Shown here: piece after piece, positions 25,140 to 33,300 of the stretch
Layout: each line of letters starts with the position of its first letter
Numbering within the stretch: position 1 is the stretch's first letter
Assembly (NCBI RefSeq): GCF_009497655.1
Contig: NZ_CP023317.1
Location: 3,253,501 to 3,317,500 of the forward strand
Reading direction: 5' to 3'
Length of the DNA: 64,000 nucleotides
DNA from: Priestia megaterium
Lineage (GTDB): Bacteria > Bacillota > Bacilli > Bacillales > Bacillaceae_H
Made by a program: the position numbers and the translations under genes
The notes under the pieces: model-generated
What the model was told of the DNA's origin: nothing
The model's database searches: none
Seen by the model: only the letters and a program-made list of their open reading frames with translations

Positions 25140-25577
25140 TTATTTCTGTTCATAAAAATCTTTTTTGACACCTTTCAAAAGCTTTAAGATTTCTTTATAA
25201 AAACAGATAATTAACATTCCAGCGATGTTTGTCACCATCATAATCATAAGATTGCCGATGATGAGACTCAGAAAATTCCCAAAAAACATGAGGCCAATTC
25301 CGATATAAAAGCCTGGGTGAAGCAGCTTATCGTCGTCTTCTTTTTCTTCTTCCTGAATGTTTATTCTGTTTTGTAACGCAGCATCATTTTTAATAAACTC
25401 ATTAATAGTTGTTCCATAGATGTCGCTTAAGTTTAAAAGTTGTTGGATATCAGGGTAGCTCTGATTACCTTCCCATTTATGTATGTGCTGTACCGATACA
25501 CTCAGCTGTTCAGCAACCTCTTCTTCTGACATTTTTTGTTCTTCTCTTAATTTTTTTAATTGATTTCCTAGCCTCAA
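25140..25577 (-). CDS. XRE-family regulator with C-terminal membrane helices
   Basis: About 145 residues. The N-terminal HTH_3 domain reads LGNQLKKLREEQKMSEEEVA with SVQHIHKWEGNQSYPD as the recognition helix region. An acidic linker (EEEKEDDDK) and two membrane helices (FYIGIGLMFFGNFLSLIIG; LMIMMVTNIAGMLIICFY) follow. Membrane-tethered Xre proteins of this size are common in Firmicutes and usually pair with a small membrane protein, as here. The TTG start gives a standard N-terminus and has AGAGG at proper distance; a GTG three codons upstream is the alternative. Confidence 0.8.
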   Translation of the reverse strand: MRLGNQLKKLREEQKMSEEEVAEQLSVSVQHIHKWEGNQSYPDIQQLLNLSDIYGTTINEFIKNDAALQNRINIQEEEKEDDDKLLHPGFYIGIGLMFFGNFLSLIIGNLMIMMVTNIAGMLIICFYKEILKLLKGVKKDFYEQK

Positions 25578-25608
25578 CTCATTCACCTCTATAACTGTGG
25601 CAGCTTGT

Positions 25609-25623
25609 AAACAAAATTTGTTT
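25609..25623 (-). promoter_or_regulatory. Palindrome AAACAAAATTTGTTT upstream of the XRE gene
   Basis: 7-1-7 perfect symmetry, extended by TGT/GCA with one mismatch, 30-45 bp before the start codon. Position fits autoregulation by the Xre protein. Confidence 0.45.
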
Positions 25624-25841
25624 GCACTACGTTTTCTCGTTTTCTACAATTCTAACATATTGTGGTAAAAAAGAAAGAAACAGTAATGAGACGTATAAAC
25701 CATAAAACGATACCCCTAAAAAATAGTGAGAATTCTCATGTGTAAAAAATGAAAGAATGCACTTTTATCTTCATCCTTTTATTGTTTATACTAAATAGTG
25801 GATTGTAAGAACGTAGAACTGAAAAAGGAGGCAAACTGACG

Positions 25842-26348
25842 ATGGAAATGCTGCTTATTTATCTATTTGTTATCGCTCTTATTGGATTCATTATTTGGAG
25901 AAAAATGAAAAAGAAAAATAAGCCCATTAAAAAGAATGGACTTGGTATATTAGCACCTATTTTCTTTATAGTCATTGCATTTTCTCTTAGTCTAAGTCAG
26001 ATGATGCACATACCGGGCCAATCATTTCACTTACCACCCTACTGGGAAATGATGATTGCTGGTGTATTAGGTATTATATTTGGACTCATTATGCTTAGCC
26101 AAACAGACTATGAAGTAAGAGAAGATGGCTTTATTTATTCAAAGCCAAACAAGAATTTTAAATATGTAATTATCGCCATTATCTTTATAAGAATGGCTTT
26201 GAGCCAGTACTTCAAAGGCTTAGATTCCATAGACTTCGCGGTCTTGACGATGACACTAGCTTTTATATATATTGTCATTTGGAGAGTTGGCAGCTATTTA
26301 AAATTCCGTAAATTAAATGGTGATAATTACAGTGTAAATGCTGGGTAA
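25842..26348 (+). CDS. CcdC family membrane protein
   Basis: A 168-residue protein with about five membrane helices. The basic loop WRKMKKKNKPIKKNGLGILA after helix 1, the conserved PPYWEMM segment and the acidic loop TDYEVREDGFIYSKPNKNFK are features of the CcdC/DUF1453 family. B. subtilis CcdC is encoded with the cytochrome-c maturation gene ccdA but is not itself essential for that process; function unknown. Start ATG after AAAGGAGG. Monocistronic. Confidence 0.85.
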   Translation: MEMLLIYLFVIALIGFIIWRKMKKKNKPIKKNGLGILAPIFFIVIAFSLSLSQMMHIPGQSFHLPPYWEMMIAGVLGIIFGLIMLSQTDYEVREDGFIYSKPNKNFKYVIIAIIFIRMALSQYFKGLDSIDFAVLTMTLAFIYIVIWRVGSYLKFRKLNGDNYSVNAG

Positions 26349-26362
26349 TCATCAATATAACT

Positions 26363-26396
26363 AATCCTTCTTCCTGTTTGGAAAGAAGGATTTTTT
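26363..26396 (+). terminator. Intrinsic terminator
   Basis: AATCCTTCTT/AAGAAGGATT stem with a T-run, after ccdC-like. Confidence 0.88.
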
Positions 26397-26422
26397 GTCA
26401 TAGTGAGTAAAAGTCTCGCGTG

Positions 26423-26459
26423 TTGTGTAAGACAACCTATATATTGTATAATGCAATAT
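26423..26459 (+). promoter_or_regulatory. Promoter with a palindrome around the -10 box
   Basis: TTGTGT, 18 nt, TATAAT. The -10 is flanked by the inverted repeat ATATTG/CAATAT, so a bound repressor would cover it. It lies 105 bp before the phosphotriesterase-family gene. Confidence 0.45.
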
Positions 26460-26563
26460 GTGTTTTTTATAACAGAAGTCTATCTATAAAAACAGATTAT
26501 AGGAAAACTGTACCTAATCACCAGCTGTTTGATTTACAGGTATATAATGAAAGGAATCGTCAC

Positions 26564-27508
26564 ATGACATTTATCAATTCTGTAACAGGCCAAGTCGATG
26601 CGTCAGAACTAGGGCTAACACTAATCCATGAGCATATGCGCGTTCGTTCTGAATCTGTTCACGCACAGTTTCCTCAGTTATATGATGAGAAACAAGAAAT
26701 CGCTAAAGCAGTCGAACAAGTAAATCGTGCAAAGAAGCTTGGAGTTAAAACAATCTGTGATCCTACGGTGATGGAACAAGGACGCGATATTCGTTTTATT
26801 GAGCGAATTGCCCGTGAAACAGACACTCAAATCATCGCAGCCACAGGAATTTATACGTATAACTACATTCCTACCCACTTTCAAACTCGTAGCATTGACT
26901 ATATGGCAGACCTGTTTGTTCGAGACATTGAAGTCGGCATTCAAAACACATCGATTAAAGCAGGCTTTTTAAAATGCGCTACGGATGCACCTGGCGTAAC
27001 GGCTGATGTAGAAAAAGTAATGCGCGCTGTCGCACGAGCTCATAAAAAAACGGGCGTGCCAATTATGACTCATTCACATCCTGCAAGCGGCACAGGCTTA
27101 AAGCAGCTGGACATCTTACTCGATGAAGGCGCTAATCCAAATCAAATTCTGATTGGACATACGGGAGATACGGATAACCTTGAGTATATTTCAAACATAT
27201 TAAGTCAAGGTGCCTTTATCGGTATGGACCGCTACGGCTTGACTAGAGAATGTTCAACTGAAAACAGAAATAATACGGTCATCCAGTTAGCTAAACAAGG
27301 CTATTCAAACCGCATGTTTCTCTCACAAGACTACTGCTGTACAATGGACTGGTTTCCAGAAGGCGTGATTGAAGAACGTTTTCCAAAATGGTCGATGAGC
27401 TTTGTATTAGAAGAAGTCGTGCCTGAGTTAAAAAGAAAAGGCTTAACGGAACAGCAGATTCAGCATATGCTTTTTGATAACGCCCGCTGCTGGTTTGAAG
27501 GAAAATAA
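26564..27508 (+). CDS. Phosphotriesterase homology protein (amidohydrolase superfamily)
   Basis: A 314-residue TIM-barrel hydrolase with the binuclear metal set of the PTE family: His22 and His24 in LIHEHMRV, the carbamylated-Lys candidate Lys137 in KAGFLKCATD, His170 in IMTHSHP, His199 in IGHTGDTD and Asp in LSQDYCC. In sequence it sits with php-like/lactonase members rather than true organophosphatases. Natural substrates may be lactones or phosphodiesters. The ATG after GAAAGGAATC is used; an upstream extension of 48 codons lacks a ribosome site and looks non-coding. Confidence 0.88.
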   Translation: MTFINSVTGQVDASELGLTLIHEHMRVRSESVHAQFPQLYDEKQEIAKAVEQVNRAKKLGVKTICDPTVMEQGRDIRFIERIARETDTQIIAATGIYTYNYIPTHFQTRSIDYMADLFVRDIEVGIQNTSIKAGFLKCATDAPGVTADVEKVMRAVARAHKKTGVPIMTHSHPASGTGLKQLDILLDEGANPNQILIGHTGDTDNLEYISNILSQGAFIGMDRYGLTRECSTENRNNTVIQLAKQGYSNRMFLSQDYCCTMDWFPEGVIEERFPKWSMSFVLEEVVPELKRKGLTEQQIQHMLFDNARCWFEGK

Positions 27509-27532
27509 TTGAGATATTCTTTTTGTTACTAT

Positions 27533-27570
27533 AAAAACCCCCACTGTGCAAGCTTACAGTGGGGGTTTTT
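27533..27570. terminator. Bidirectional intrinsic terminator
   Basis: AAAAACCCCCACTGT/ACAGTGGGGGTTTTT, an excellent stem between convergent genes. Confidence 0.93.
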
Positions 27571-27591
27571 CGCGTATTATTCTACCTTACG

Positions 27592-28854
27592 TTAACCTGT
27601 TTTTCTTAATAGCTTTTGTTTTTCGCGGCTCTTTTTCACCATAAAGTGTATACCACATAAGCACAACCCGACGGCTATTCCAATTGTCAAGTTTGTAAAC
27701 ACTGTTAACGAAAATGTCGTAAGTAAAACCAGTGAATGAAATGATTTTTCTTTTATCACCTTTGCAAACTGTTCTTTTTTACTGATATTCCATGCTACGA
27801 CCATTAAAACTGGCGCAAGACTGGCAAGCGCAACGTATGAAGCATACGGCGCTAGCACTAACAGCACGATTAACACAAAGATAGCATGCGTCATTCCTGC
27901 AATTGGAGATGAAGCGCCGTTTTTAATATTGGTAACAGTTCTTGCAATCTCTCCTGCTGCGGGAATACCTGAAAACAGCGGTGTTACCATATTTACAATT
28001 CCTTGACCGATCAGTTCTTTTTTGCTGCTGTGCTTTGATTTTGTCATTTCATCCGCAACGCGAGCTGTCAGCAAAGACTGTAACCCTACAAGTATAGCAA
28101 TTACAAACGCAGAAGGTAAAAGAGTTACCACCCTCTCCACTGTTATATTTGGAAACGCTGGCGCCGGGAAATGACGAGGTATCTCTCCGTAAATCGAACT
28201 AATTGTTTCAAACTGATTGGAAAAGAAAAAAGATGCCAAGCCCGTTGATACAATAATTCCAAGTAAATAGGACATTCCCAGCGACTTTGGTGAAAAGTAA
28301 AGAACTATTAAAATCGTAGCTAAGCACAATCCTGCTGTAGCGATACTATAGATGTTAATGAAGTGTAAATTACCAAAAATCTCTTTTATATTCAAATGAA
28401 AAAACTGAAATTTGTCAATCGCGTGCAGTCCAAGGAAGTTTGGTATCTGCCCGCTAAAGATAATCAGCGCAATTCCTGACTGAAATCCTACAATAATAGA
28501 TGACGGAAAATACTTGATTAAAGCTCCTACTTTGCATAGCGCAAAGATAATGAGGAGAATCCCTGACATAAAGCCGGCAATTAATAAGTTTTCATAGCCA
28601 TATTGCAACACAATTCCTAATAAAACAGGAACAAACGCACCCGTAGGTCCAGCGATTTGAAACCTACATCCACCTAAAATAGCAATTAACAATCCCGCTA
28701 CAATCGTCGTATAAAGTCCTGTAACAGGCGATATTCCAGAAGCTATCGCAAATCCTAACCCTAAAGGTATAGCTATAATGCCAACAACAATACCCGATAG
28801 TATATCTTTCTTCAAATGCTGCAAGGAGTAATTTCGAAAAACCTCTAGATTCAT
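27592..28854 (-). CDS. SulP family anion permease lacking a STAS domain
   Basis: A 420-residue SLC26/SulP transporter with about 12-14 helices and family motifs near the N-terminus (GIIAIPLGLGFAIASGISPVTGLY; FQIAGPTGAFVPVLLG) and middle (ESLLTA-like LQSLLTARVADEMT, GQGIVNMVTPLFSGIPAAGEIAR). The chain stops about 20 residues after the last helix, so the cytoplasmic STAS domain of full-length SulP proteins is missing; the copy at 55529 has it. Substrate may be sulfate, bicarbonate or a dicarboxylate. The Shine-Dalgarno GGAGG is 13 nt before the ATG, and a structured leader may precede it. Confidence 0.88.
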   Translation of the reverse strand: MNLEVFRNYSLQHLKKDILSGIVVGIIAIPLGLGFAIASGISPVTGLYTTIVAGLLIAILGGCRFQIAGPTGAFVPVLLGIVLQYGYENLLIAGFMSGILLIIFALCKVGALIKYFPSSIIVGFQSGIALIIFSGQIPNFLGLHAIDKFQFFHLNIKEIFGNLHFINIYSIATAGLCLATILIVLYFSPKSLGMSYLLGIIVSTGLASFFFSNQFETISSIYGEIPRHFPAPAFPNITVERVVTLLPSAFVIAILVGLQSLLTARVADEMTKSKHSSKKELIGQGIVNMVTPLFSGIPAAGEIARTVTNIKNGASSPIAGMTHAIFVLIVLLVLAPYASYVALASLAPVLMVVAWNISKKEQFAKVIKEKSFHSLVLLTTFSLTVFTNLTIGIAVGLCLCGIHFMVKKSREKQKLLRKTG

Positions 28855-28875
28855 AAGTGTACATCAGCCTCCATT

Positions 28876-28952
28876 TTAAGTAGTGAGGTTACCCATTCGT
28901 ATTTTGGTCATACAACCTTATTGAGCTTTCTCAAAATAAGGTGGGCTACTCG
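28876..28952 (-). promoter_or_regulatory. Possible structured leader of the SulP gene
   Basis: On the minus strand a hairpin CCTTATT-GAG/CTC-AATAAGG is enclosed by AGTAG/CTACT and CCC/GGG pairings and ends a few bases before the Shine-Dalgarno. It could be a cis-acting RNA or protein site. The rest of the 460-bp gap to 29315 is AT-rich, with one half of a diverged repeat at 29214-29265. Confidence 0.3.
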
Positions 28953-29213
28953 ATTACTTCTATCTTAAAGGAGACAACTTACAAAAAAATAAAGAGGAAA
29001 TTAGAAGTTTCTTAGACAGTTATTAAAATTTTCTTAAAAATTCTTATTTTTATTCTTTTAGTTATTTTTTAGATAAAATGCGGTTCTTTGTTGTAAATAA
29101 AGCAAGATAACTAGACCCTATAGTAACGATAGAATGAATGGATGTGGACAGGCTGTGTTTAAAAATCTTTAAGTTTAAGTAGACGACACGCCTACCTCCA
29201 TTCGTTTAACTAT

Positions 29214-29265
29214 ATTCGAATTCATAGGAAGCTCGGTTACATAAGGCCAATTAATTACAAACGTG
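29214..29265. repeat. Diverged 52-bp repeat, copy 1
   Basis: Ungapped match of roughly three quarters of positions to 32215-32266. The best-conserved core is GGTTACAT preceded by GG-A-GCT. Non-coding in both places. Confidence 0.4.
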
Positions 29266-29276
29266 AACACTAAAAG

Positions 29277-29315
29277 ACAGAGGCTTTGAATCATAATTCA
29301 AAGCCCCTGTTTTTA
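29277..29315 (-). terminator. Intrinsic terminator
   Basis: GGCTTTGAAT/ATTCAAAGCC stem, 4-nt loop, T-rich minus-strand tail, at the end of the hypothetical membrane protein gene. Confidence 0.8.
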
Positions 29316-29945
29316 CTAATAAGATATATAATACCAATTCTTTTGTATCTTTTCTATTTCATCAAACTTCAGACCAAAATCGCCCGATGAAGGTTTACGG
29401 TTTTTTGGGTCATACACAAAACCCGAGAAATGGCCGAATAGTCCACTGCTTGTAAAGAAAAGTACGGAGATTGCCTTTCCTTTGGTTTCTACTGCAACAT
29501 CATCTCGACCTCTGGACACACTCGCATACTCTTTCGGTAGATCAATCAGCGATGAGTTGTCGGGTTCATTGGAGAAAGGAATGAGCGATGGGTAGTCGAC
29601 TCCATCGGCTTTCAAGACGCCACTTTGTATGTTAGCTGCCACTTCTTTTCTCTTCTGCTGATGGAGTTTAAAGTTTATGTCTAAATTAAGCTGCTCAGAC
29701 GGAATGAAGAACCACAGCACAACGGTTATCACTTGAATAACCAGTGGTAGCCACTTTCTACTACTAAAGAGATAAATCAATGTCCACAGCGTTAGTAATA
29801 AAAAGAAAGGAAGGACAAAGAATAACCATATATATGGACTTACGTATTTCCCTATACGATCATCTAAATCCCATTGAAACAGGGACAATAAAAAAATGAA
29901 CAAACTGCTACATAACGATAAAAGCAAAGTTAAATGACGTTTCAC
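29316..29945 (-). CDS. Hypothetical membrane protein (209 aa)
   Basis: Three membrane helices in the first 90 residues (LTLLLSLCSSLFIFLLSLF, IWLFFVLPFFLLLTLWTLIY, LVIQVITVVLWFFI), then an extracytoplasmic domain of about 120 residues. That domain has Asp/Ser-rich loops (FSNEPDNSSLIDLPKEYASV) and a Gly/Phe patch (SGLFGHFSGFVYD). Family not recognised. GTG start behind GAGAGGG. It lies between a LysR gene and SulP on the same strand, with its own terminator. Confidence 0.65.
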   Translation of the reverse strand: MKRHLTLLLSLCSSLFIFLLSLFQWDLDDRIGKYVSPYIWLFFVLPFFLLLTLWTLIYLFSSRKWLPLVIQVITVVLWFFIPSEQLNLDINFKLHQQKRKEVAANIQSGVLKADGVDYPSLIPFSNEPDNSSLIDLPKEYASVSRGRDDVAVETKGKAISVLFFTSSGLFGHFSGFVYDPKNRKPSSGDFGLKFDEIEKIQKNWYYISY

Positions 29946-29991
29946 ATATTTCCCTCTCTCTGAAATAATTCTTTTTAACCTTCACTCTTTA

Positions 29992-30894
29992 TCATTCATT
30001 ATTTACTATAGTTCTGTGAATCCGCTTTAAGAATTCTCTTATTATTCTAGAAAGCCCATTATTGGCGTTATAAAAATACCCAAAAGAATAAGTTTTATAG
30101 TGCGGAGGAGCAAAGTTAACGACTACATATTGATCACTTCTAGATAAACCAGCATCTGTTTTAAATGCGTAGTCAAATCCTATATTTATTGCCGTATTAT
30201 TTTCCAATGTATGACGAATTGTATCTACATTATTGGTAGTAAACAAGATATCACATGGCAGTGAACTAAAACCTTTCATAAATTCCTGAATATACTTGTC
30301 GTTATATAAAACAATTGGCTGGTTAATTAACATCTCTTCAGTAATGAGTGTTTGTTTGGCTAATGGCGACTTCTTATTTACTGCAGCTACCATATGACCA
30401 TCCAATAACTTTTTAAATACCAAGTTCCGATACTTTTTTTCTTCTTTTTCTGTATAAGTAATGAAACCTACATCTACTTCCCCATCTAGAACTTTATCTA
30501 TAATATACTCGGTGCTATTTTCATAGACAGAAGCCTTTATGTTCGGATATTCTCTTTTAATTTCTGTTATTAAGCGAACGAGAATCTCCATTGGTCCTGG
30601 GTAGGTTGCAATCTTTATTTCACCATTCATTGTATTTGTATACGCTTCTGCTTCATCCATAAATTCTTGAATTTTCAATAAAGCAGCGCTGGCCTTTTCA
30701 ATTAACCTATGACCTTCTTCAGTTGGAATAGATCCTCTTCTGGAACGATGAAAAATCATTATATTTAGTTCTTTCTCTAAATTTTTTATAGATTGGCTTA
30801 ATGCAGGTAACGTAATATGCAGGTTACCAGCTGCTTCTTTTAGTGAACCCGTTTTATCTATTTCCACTATATGTTTCAATTGTTCAATATTCAT
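29992..30894 (-). CDS. LysR-family transcriptional regulator
   Basis: A 300-residue LTTR: N-terminal winged helix (MNIEQLKHIVEIDKTGSLKE, AAGNLHITLPALSQSIKNLE, with the Arg-rich HRSRRGSIPTEEG wing) and a C-terminal periplasmic-binding-like effector domain (EIKIATYPGPMEILVRLI). It is divergent from the butanediol dehydrogenase gene, with 127 bp between the two starts that hold nested palindromes, the usual layout for an LTTR that controls its neighbour and itself. Effector unknown. ATG after AAGAGGGC. Confidence 0.9.
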   Translation of the reverse strand: MNIEQLKHIVEIDKTGSLKEAAGNLHITLPALSQSIKNLEKELNIMIFHRSRRGSIPTEEGHRLIEKASAALLKIQEFMDEAEAYTNTMNGEIKIATYPGPMEILVRLITEIKREYPNIKASVYENSTEYIIDKVLDGEVDVGFITYTEKEEKKYRNLVFKKLLDGHMVAAVNKKSPLAKQTLITEEMLINQPIVLYNDKYIQEFMKGFSSLPCDILFTTNNVDTIRHTLENNTAINIGFDYAFKTDAGLSRSDQYVVVNFAPPHYKTYSFGYFYNANNGLSRIIREFLKRIHRTIVNNE

Positions 30895-30911
30895 AATGCC
30901 CTCTTTTTCTT

Positions 30912-30950
30912 TTAGTTAAGTATTACTTAACAATCGTTAATATTAACTAA
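30912..30950. promoter_or_regulatory. Nested palindromes in the lysR-bdhA intergenic region
   Basis: GTTAAGTATTACTTAAC (30915-30931, 8-1-8) and GTTAATATTAAC (30936-30947, perfect), plus outer TTAGTTAA/TTAACTAA. These are probable LTTR recognition and activation sites serving the divergent promoters. Confidence 0.6.
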
Positions 30951-31021
30951 ATTTACCATAAGTATATCTGGTTGTATACTGATAGATATAGTAAAAGAAA
31001 TGACACAAGGAGATGGAGTAT

Positions 31022-32068
31022 ATGAAGGCGCTAAGATGGCATAATCAAAAAGATATTCGTCTTGAAGAAATAAATGAACCAGTTGTACAGGCTGGTCAGG
31101 TAAAAATGAAAGTTAAATGGTGTGGAATTTGCGGTAGTGATTTGCATGAATACTTAGGTGGTCCCATCTTTATTCCAGTTGATAAACCGCACCCTCTCAC
31201 TAATGAGGTTGCTCCAGTGACGCTTGGACATGAATTCTCAGGTGAAGTAGTAGAGGTTGGAGAAGGTGTAACCCATTATAAAGTTGGTGATCGTGTGGTT
31301 GTTGAGCCAATCTTTTCTACACATGGACACCAAGGTGCTTATAATCTAGATGAACAAATGGGATTCTTAGGTTTAGCCGGAGGCGGTGGCGGTCTTAGTG
31401 AATATGTCGCAGTAGACGAAGAACTTTTATTCAAACTTCCAGATGATTTATCTTATGAACAAGGTGCTCTAGTAGAACCAGCGGCAGTAGCTCTTTATGC
31501 AGTACGTTCAAGTAAAGTGAAAGCCGGAGACAAAGTTGCTGTATTTGGATGTGGACCAATTGGACTTCTTGTCATTGAAGCGTTGAAAGCAGCAGGTGCA
31601 ACCGATATTTATGCAGTTGAATTATCTCCAGAAAGACAAGCGAAAGCAGAAGAATTAGGAGCTATCATCATTAATCCTGCTGAAGTTGAAGATACGGTAG
31701 CCGAAATTGCTAGATTAACTGACGGTGGCGTAGATGTATCATTTGAAGTAACAGGCGTACCTATTGTATTACGTCAAGCCATCCAATCTACGGGAATTGG
31801 CGGAGAAACGATTATCGTTAGCATATGGGAAAAAGGAGCAGAAATTCTACCGAATGATATTGTAATTAAAGAACGAACTGTTAAAGGAATCATTGGCTAT
31901 CGTAACGTGTTCCCAGCAGTATTGTCTCTTATGCAAAAAGGCTACTTCTCAGCCGAAAAGTTAGTAACGAAAAAGATAGCTCTAGACGATGTAATTGAAG
32001 AAGGGTTTGAAAGCCTGATTAAAGAAAAAAACCAAGTTAAAATTCTGGTTAAATCGGAACAGCAATAA
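31022..32068 (+). CDS. bdhA: 2,3-butanediol dehydrogenase-type zinc alcohol dehydrogenase
   Basis: A 348-residue medium-chain dehydrogenase. The catalytic zinc site is Cys37 in CGICGSDLHE with His70-Glu71 in LGHEFSG; the cofactor fold has FGCGPIGLL followed by an acidic-ended strand (YAVELS), suggesting NAD. The signature SDLHEYLGGPIFIP and the loop QGAYNLDEQMGFLGLAGGGG are typical of BdhA/YdjL enzymes interconverting acetoin and (R,R)-2,3-butanediol. The chosen ATG lies nine bases after AAGGAG; the ATG three codons earlier overlaps that site. The divergent LysR gene is the probable regulator. Confidence 0.9.
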   Translation: MKALRWHNQKDIRLEEINEPVVQAGQVKMKVKWCGICGSDLHEYLGGPIFIPVDKPHPLTNEVAPVTLGHEFSGEVVEVGEGVTHYKVGDRVVVEPIFSTHGHQGAYNLDEQMGFLGLAGGGGGLSEYVAVDEELLFKLPDDLSYEQGALVEPAAVALYAVRSSKVKAGDKVAVFGCGPIGLLVIEALKAAGATDIYAVELSPERQAKAEELGAIIINPAEVEDTVAEIARLTDGGVDVSFEVTGVPIVLRQAIQSTGIGGETIIVSIWEKGAEILPNDIVIKERTVKGIIGYRNVFPAVLSLMQKGYFSAEKLVTKKIALDDVIEEGFESLIKEKNQVKILVKSEQQ

Positions 32069-32094
32069 CAATCATCAACAATGAAGATTTCTCT

Positions 32095-32128
32095 AAGCCA
32101 CTGATCGTAATTAGTGGCTTTTTATTTC
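32095..32128 (+). terminator. Intrinsic terminator
   Basis: AAGCCACTGAT/ATTAGTGGCTT (one G-T type mismatch) with a T-run, after bdhA. Confidence 0.85.
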
Positions 32129-32214
32129 TTTAATCGGGTCCAGCCGAGAGATGTGTAAAATTTCACCAACACAATTTGACAGTTTAGAAGAATGAACGAG
32201 TCAACTACATAACG

Positions 32215-32266
32215 ATGCCCATTAATTTAATTACATTTGAATCCGTGGGACGCTTGGTTACATGAA
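32215..32266. repeat. Diverged 52-bp repeat, copy 2
   Basis: Partner of 29214-29265, same orientation. It occupies the gap between bdhA and the next small gene, which otherwise holds nothing recognised. Confidence 0.4.
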
Positions 32267-32379
32267 TCCCATGCATTACGGAATTGATCCCCTAAAAAAC
32301 TTTCCTAGTCTAGTGTTGAGGTACCAATGGGTTAATCGACGAGGACCAGACATATATAAAATACATATGCCCGCCCTTT

Positions 32380-32568
32380 TTAACCACCGTAGTAATACTT
32401 TAAAAAGTTTAAGATGGATAACAGGATAATCAAAATAACCAAAACTCCTTCTATTAATATCCTTCGCCCTTCTTTTGGGGATTTCTTTTGTTTTTTATGG
32501 GCATACAAAACCAGTTTTCGAAAGGAAATGTGAAGTAAAATAACGAAGACAAACAAACCAATCTTCAC
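32380..32568 (-). CDS. Small two-helix membrane protein (62 aa)
   Basis: Two hydrophobic segments (IGLFVFVILLHISFR and GVLVILIILLSILNFLKYY) joined by a very basic loop (AHKKQKKSPKEGRR), a clear small integral membrane protein. GTG start without a strong ribosome site. It is the last of four small membrane-protein genes on this strand between 32.4 and 33.6 kb. Function unknown. Confidence 0.4.
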   Translation of the reverse strand: MKIGLFVFVILLHISFRKLVLYAHKKQKKSPKEGRRILIEGVLVILIILLSILNFLKYYYGG

Positions 32569-32634
32569 AAGAATAAACAGATTATCACATCCGTTTCAAC
32601 AAACTAAAGATCTAAGAGACATTCGGCAAACAAC

Positions 32635-32844
32635 TTAGCTATGAAACTTTTTATTTTCTTTGTTCTTTTGATAATCTACAAAAAAGGATACTGGAACTGC
32701 TCCAATACCTATACCAATCGAAATAAACAGCGACTGGTTCAGCTGAAGACTCGGATTTGCCGCTGCCTTACTATAAATGATAAAACACACAAAGCTTAAA
32801 AGGCCTATAGCTAAAGGAATGAGCGCGTGCTTGTACCATTTCAT
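32635..32844 (-). CDS. Small two-helix membrane protein (69 aa)
   Basis: MKWYKHALIPLAIGLLSFVC opens with a membrane helix, a short polar loop follows, then FISIGIGIGAVPVSFFVDYQ and a Lys-rich tail. The layout (basic N-terminus, helix, polar loop, GIGIGAVP-type helix ending in Asp, basic tail) recalls the 79-residue protein encoded after yidC (35628), which also ends GLILGFITDYV plus a charged tail. They may be distant relatives. Ribosome site GGGGAGG. Function unknown. Confidence 0.6.
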   Translation of the reverse strand: MKWYKHALIPLAIGLLSFVCFIIYSKAAANPSLQLNQSLFISIGIGIGAVPVSFFVDYQKNKENKKFHS

Positions 32845-32948
32845 TGTATTAGCCTCCCCTCTTTTTCACCCCGCCTAGCTTGATAGTCGCAGCATACGAT
32901 TTATTTGTCAGCAATTAAGAGATGCACCGATTAATAGCACAATCCTGT

Positions 32949-33134
32949 TTAGGTAAAATGACTTCCCGCTATAGCGCTGGCTAAAAGAACGATTACGGCT
33001 AGCTCTCTTATCATATAGGTTTGGCTTTCACTCAAAGGTTTCCCCTTTCTTTCACTCATAACAGGGTAAAAATAAAAAAGGTAAAAAGATAAAAGAAAAC
33101 CCATACCCGCTGTCACAGCTATGATCATTTCCAA
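32949..33134 (-). CDS. Small two-helix membrane protein (61 aa)
   Basis: First helix IIAVTAGMGFLLSFYLFYFY, then a basic loop (MSERKGKPLSESQT), then IRELAVIVLLASAIAGSHF. TTG start behind AAAGGAG. It is on the same strand as its small membrane neighbours, but gaps of more than 100 bp suggest separate expression. Function unknown. Confidence 0.55.
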   Translation of the reverse strand: MEMIIAVTAGMGFLLSFYLFYFYPVMSERKGKPLSESQTYMIRELAVIVLLASAIAGSHFT

Positions 33135-33251
33135 ATTATCACATCTCCTTTTTCTTCCTTTTCCTTCTTTTCTTCTTGTTAAACAAGTTTAGCCAAGTAG
33201 TCAGCGGCGCCTCTCCAGAACATACGAGTCCTCTTGAAATCATACAAAAAT

Positions 33252-33280
33252 AAAAAAGGCAGGATTTCTCCTGCCTTTTT
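33252..33280 (-). terminator. Intrinsic terminator
   Basis: AAAAAAGGCAGGA/TCCTGCCTTTTT stem just past the 101-residue membrane protein gene. Confidence 0.88.
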
Positions 33281-33300
33281 GCATATGTAATTCCTCTTCA

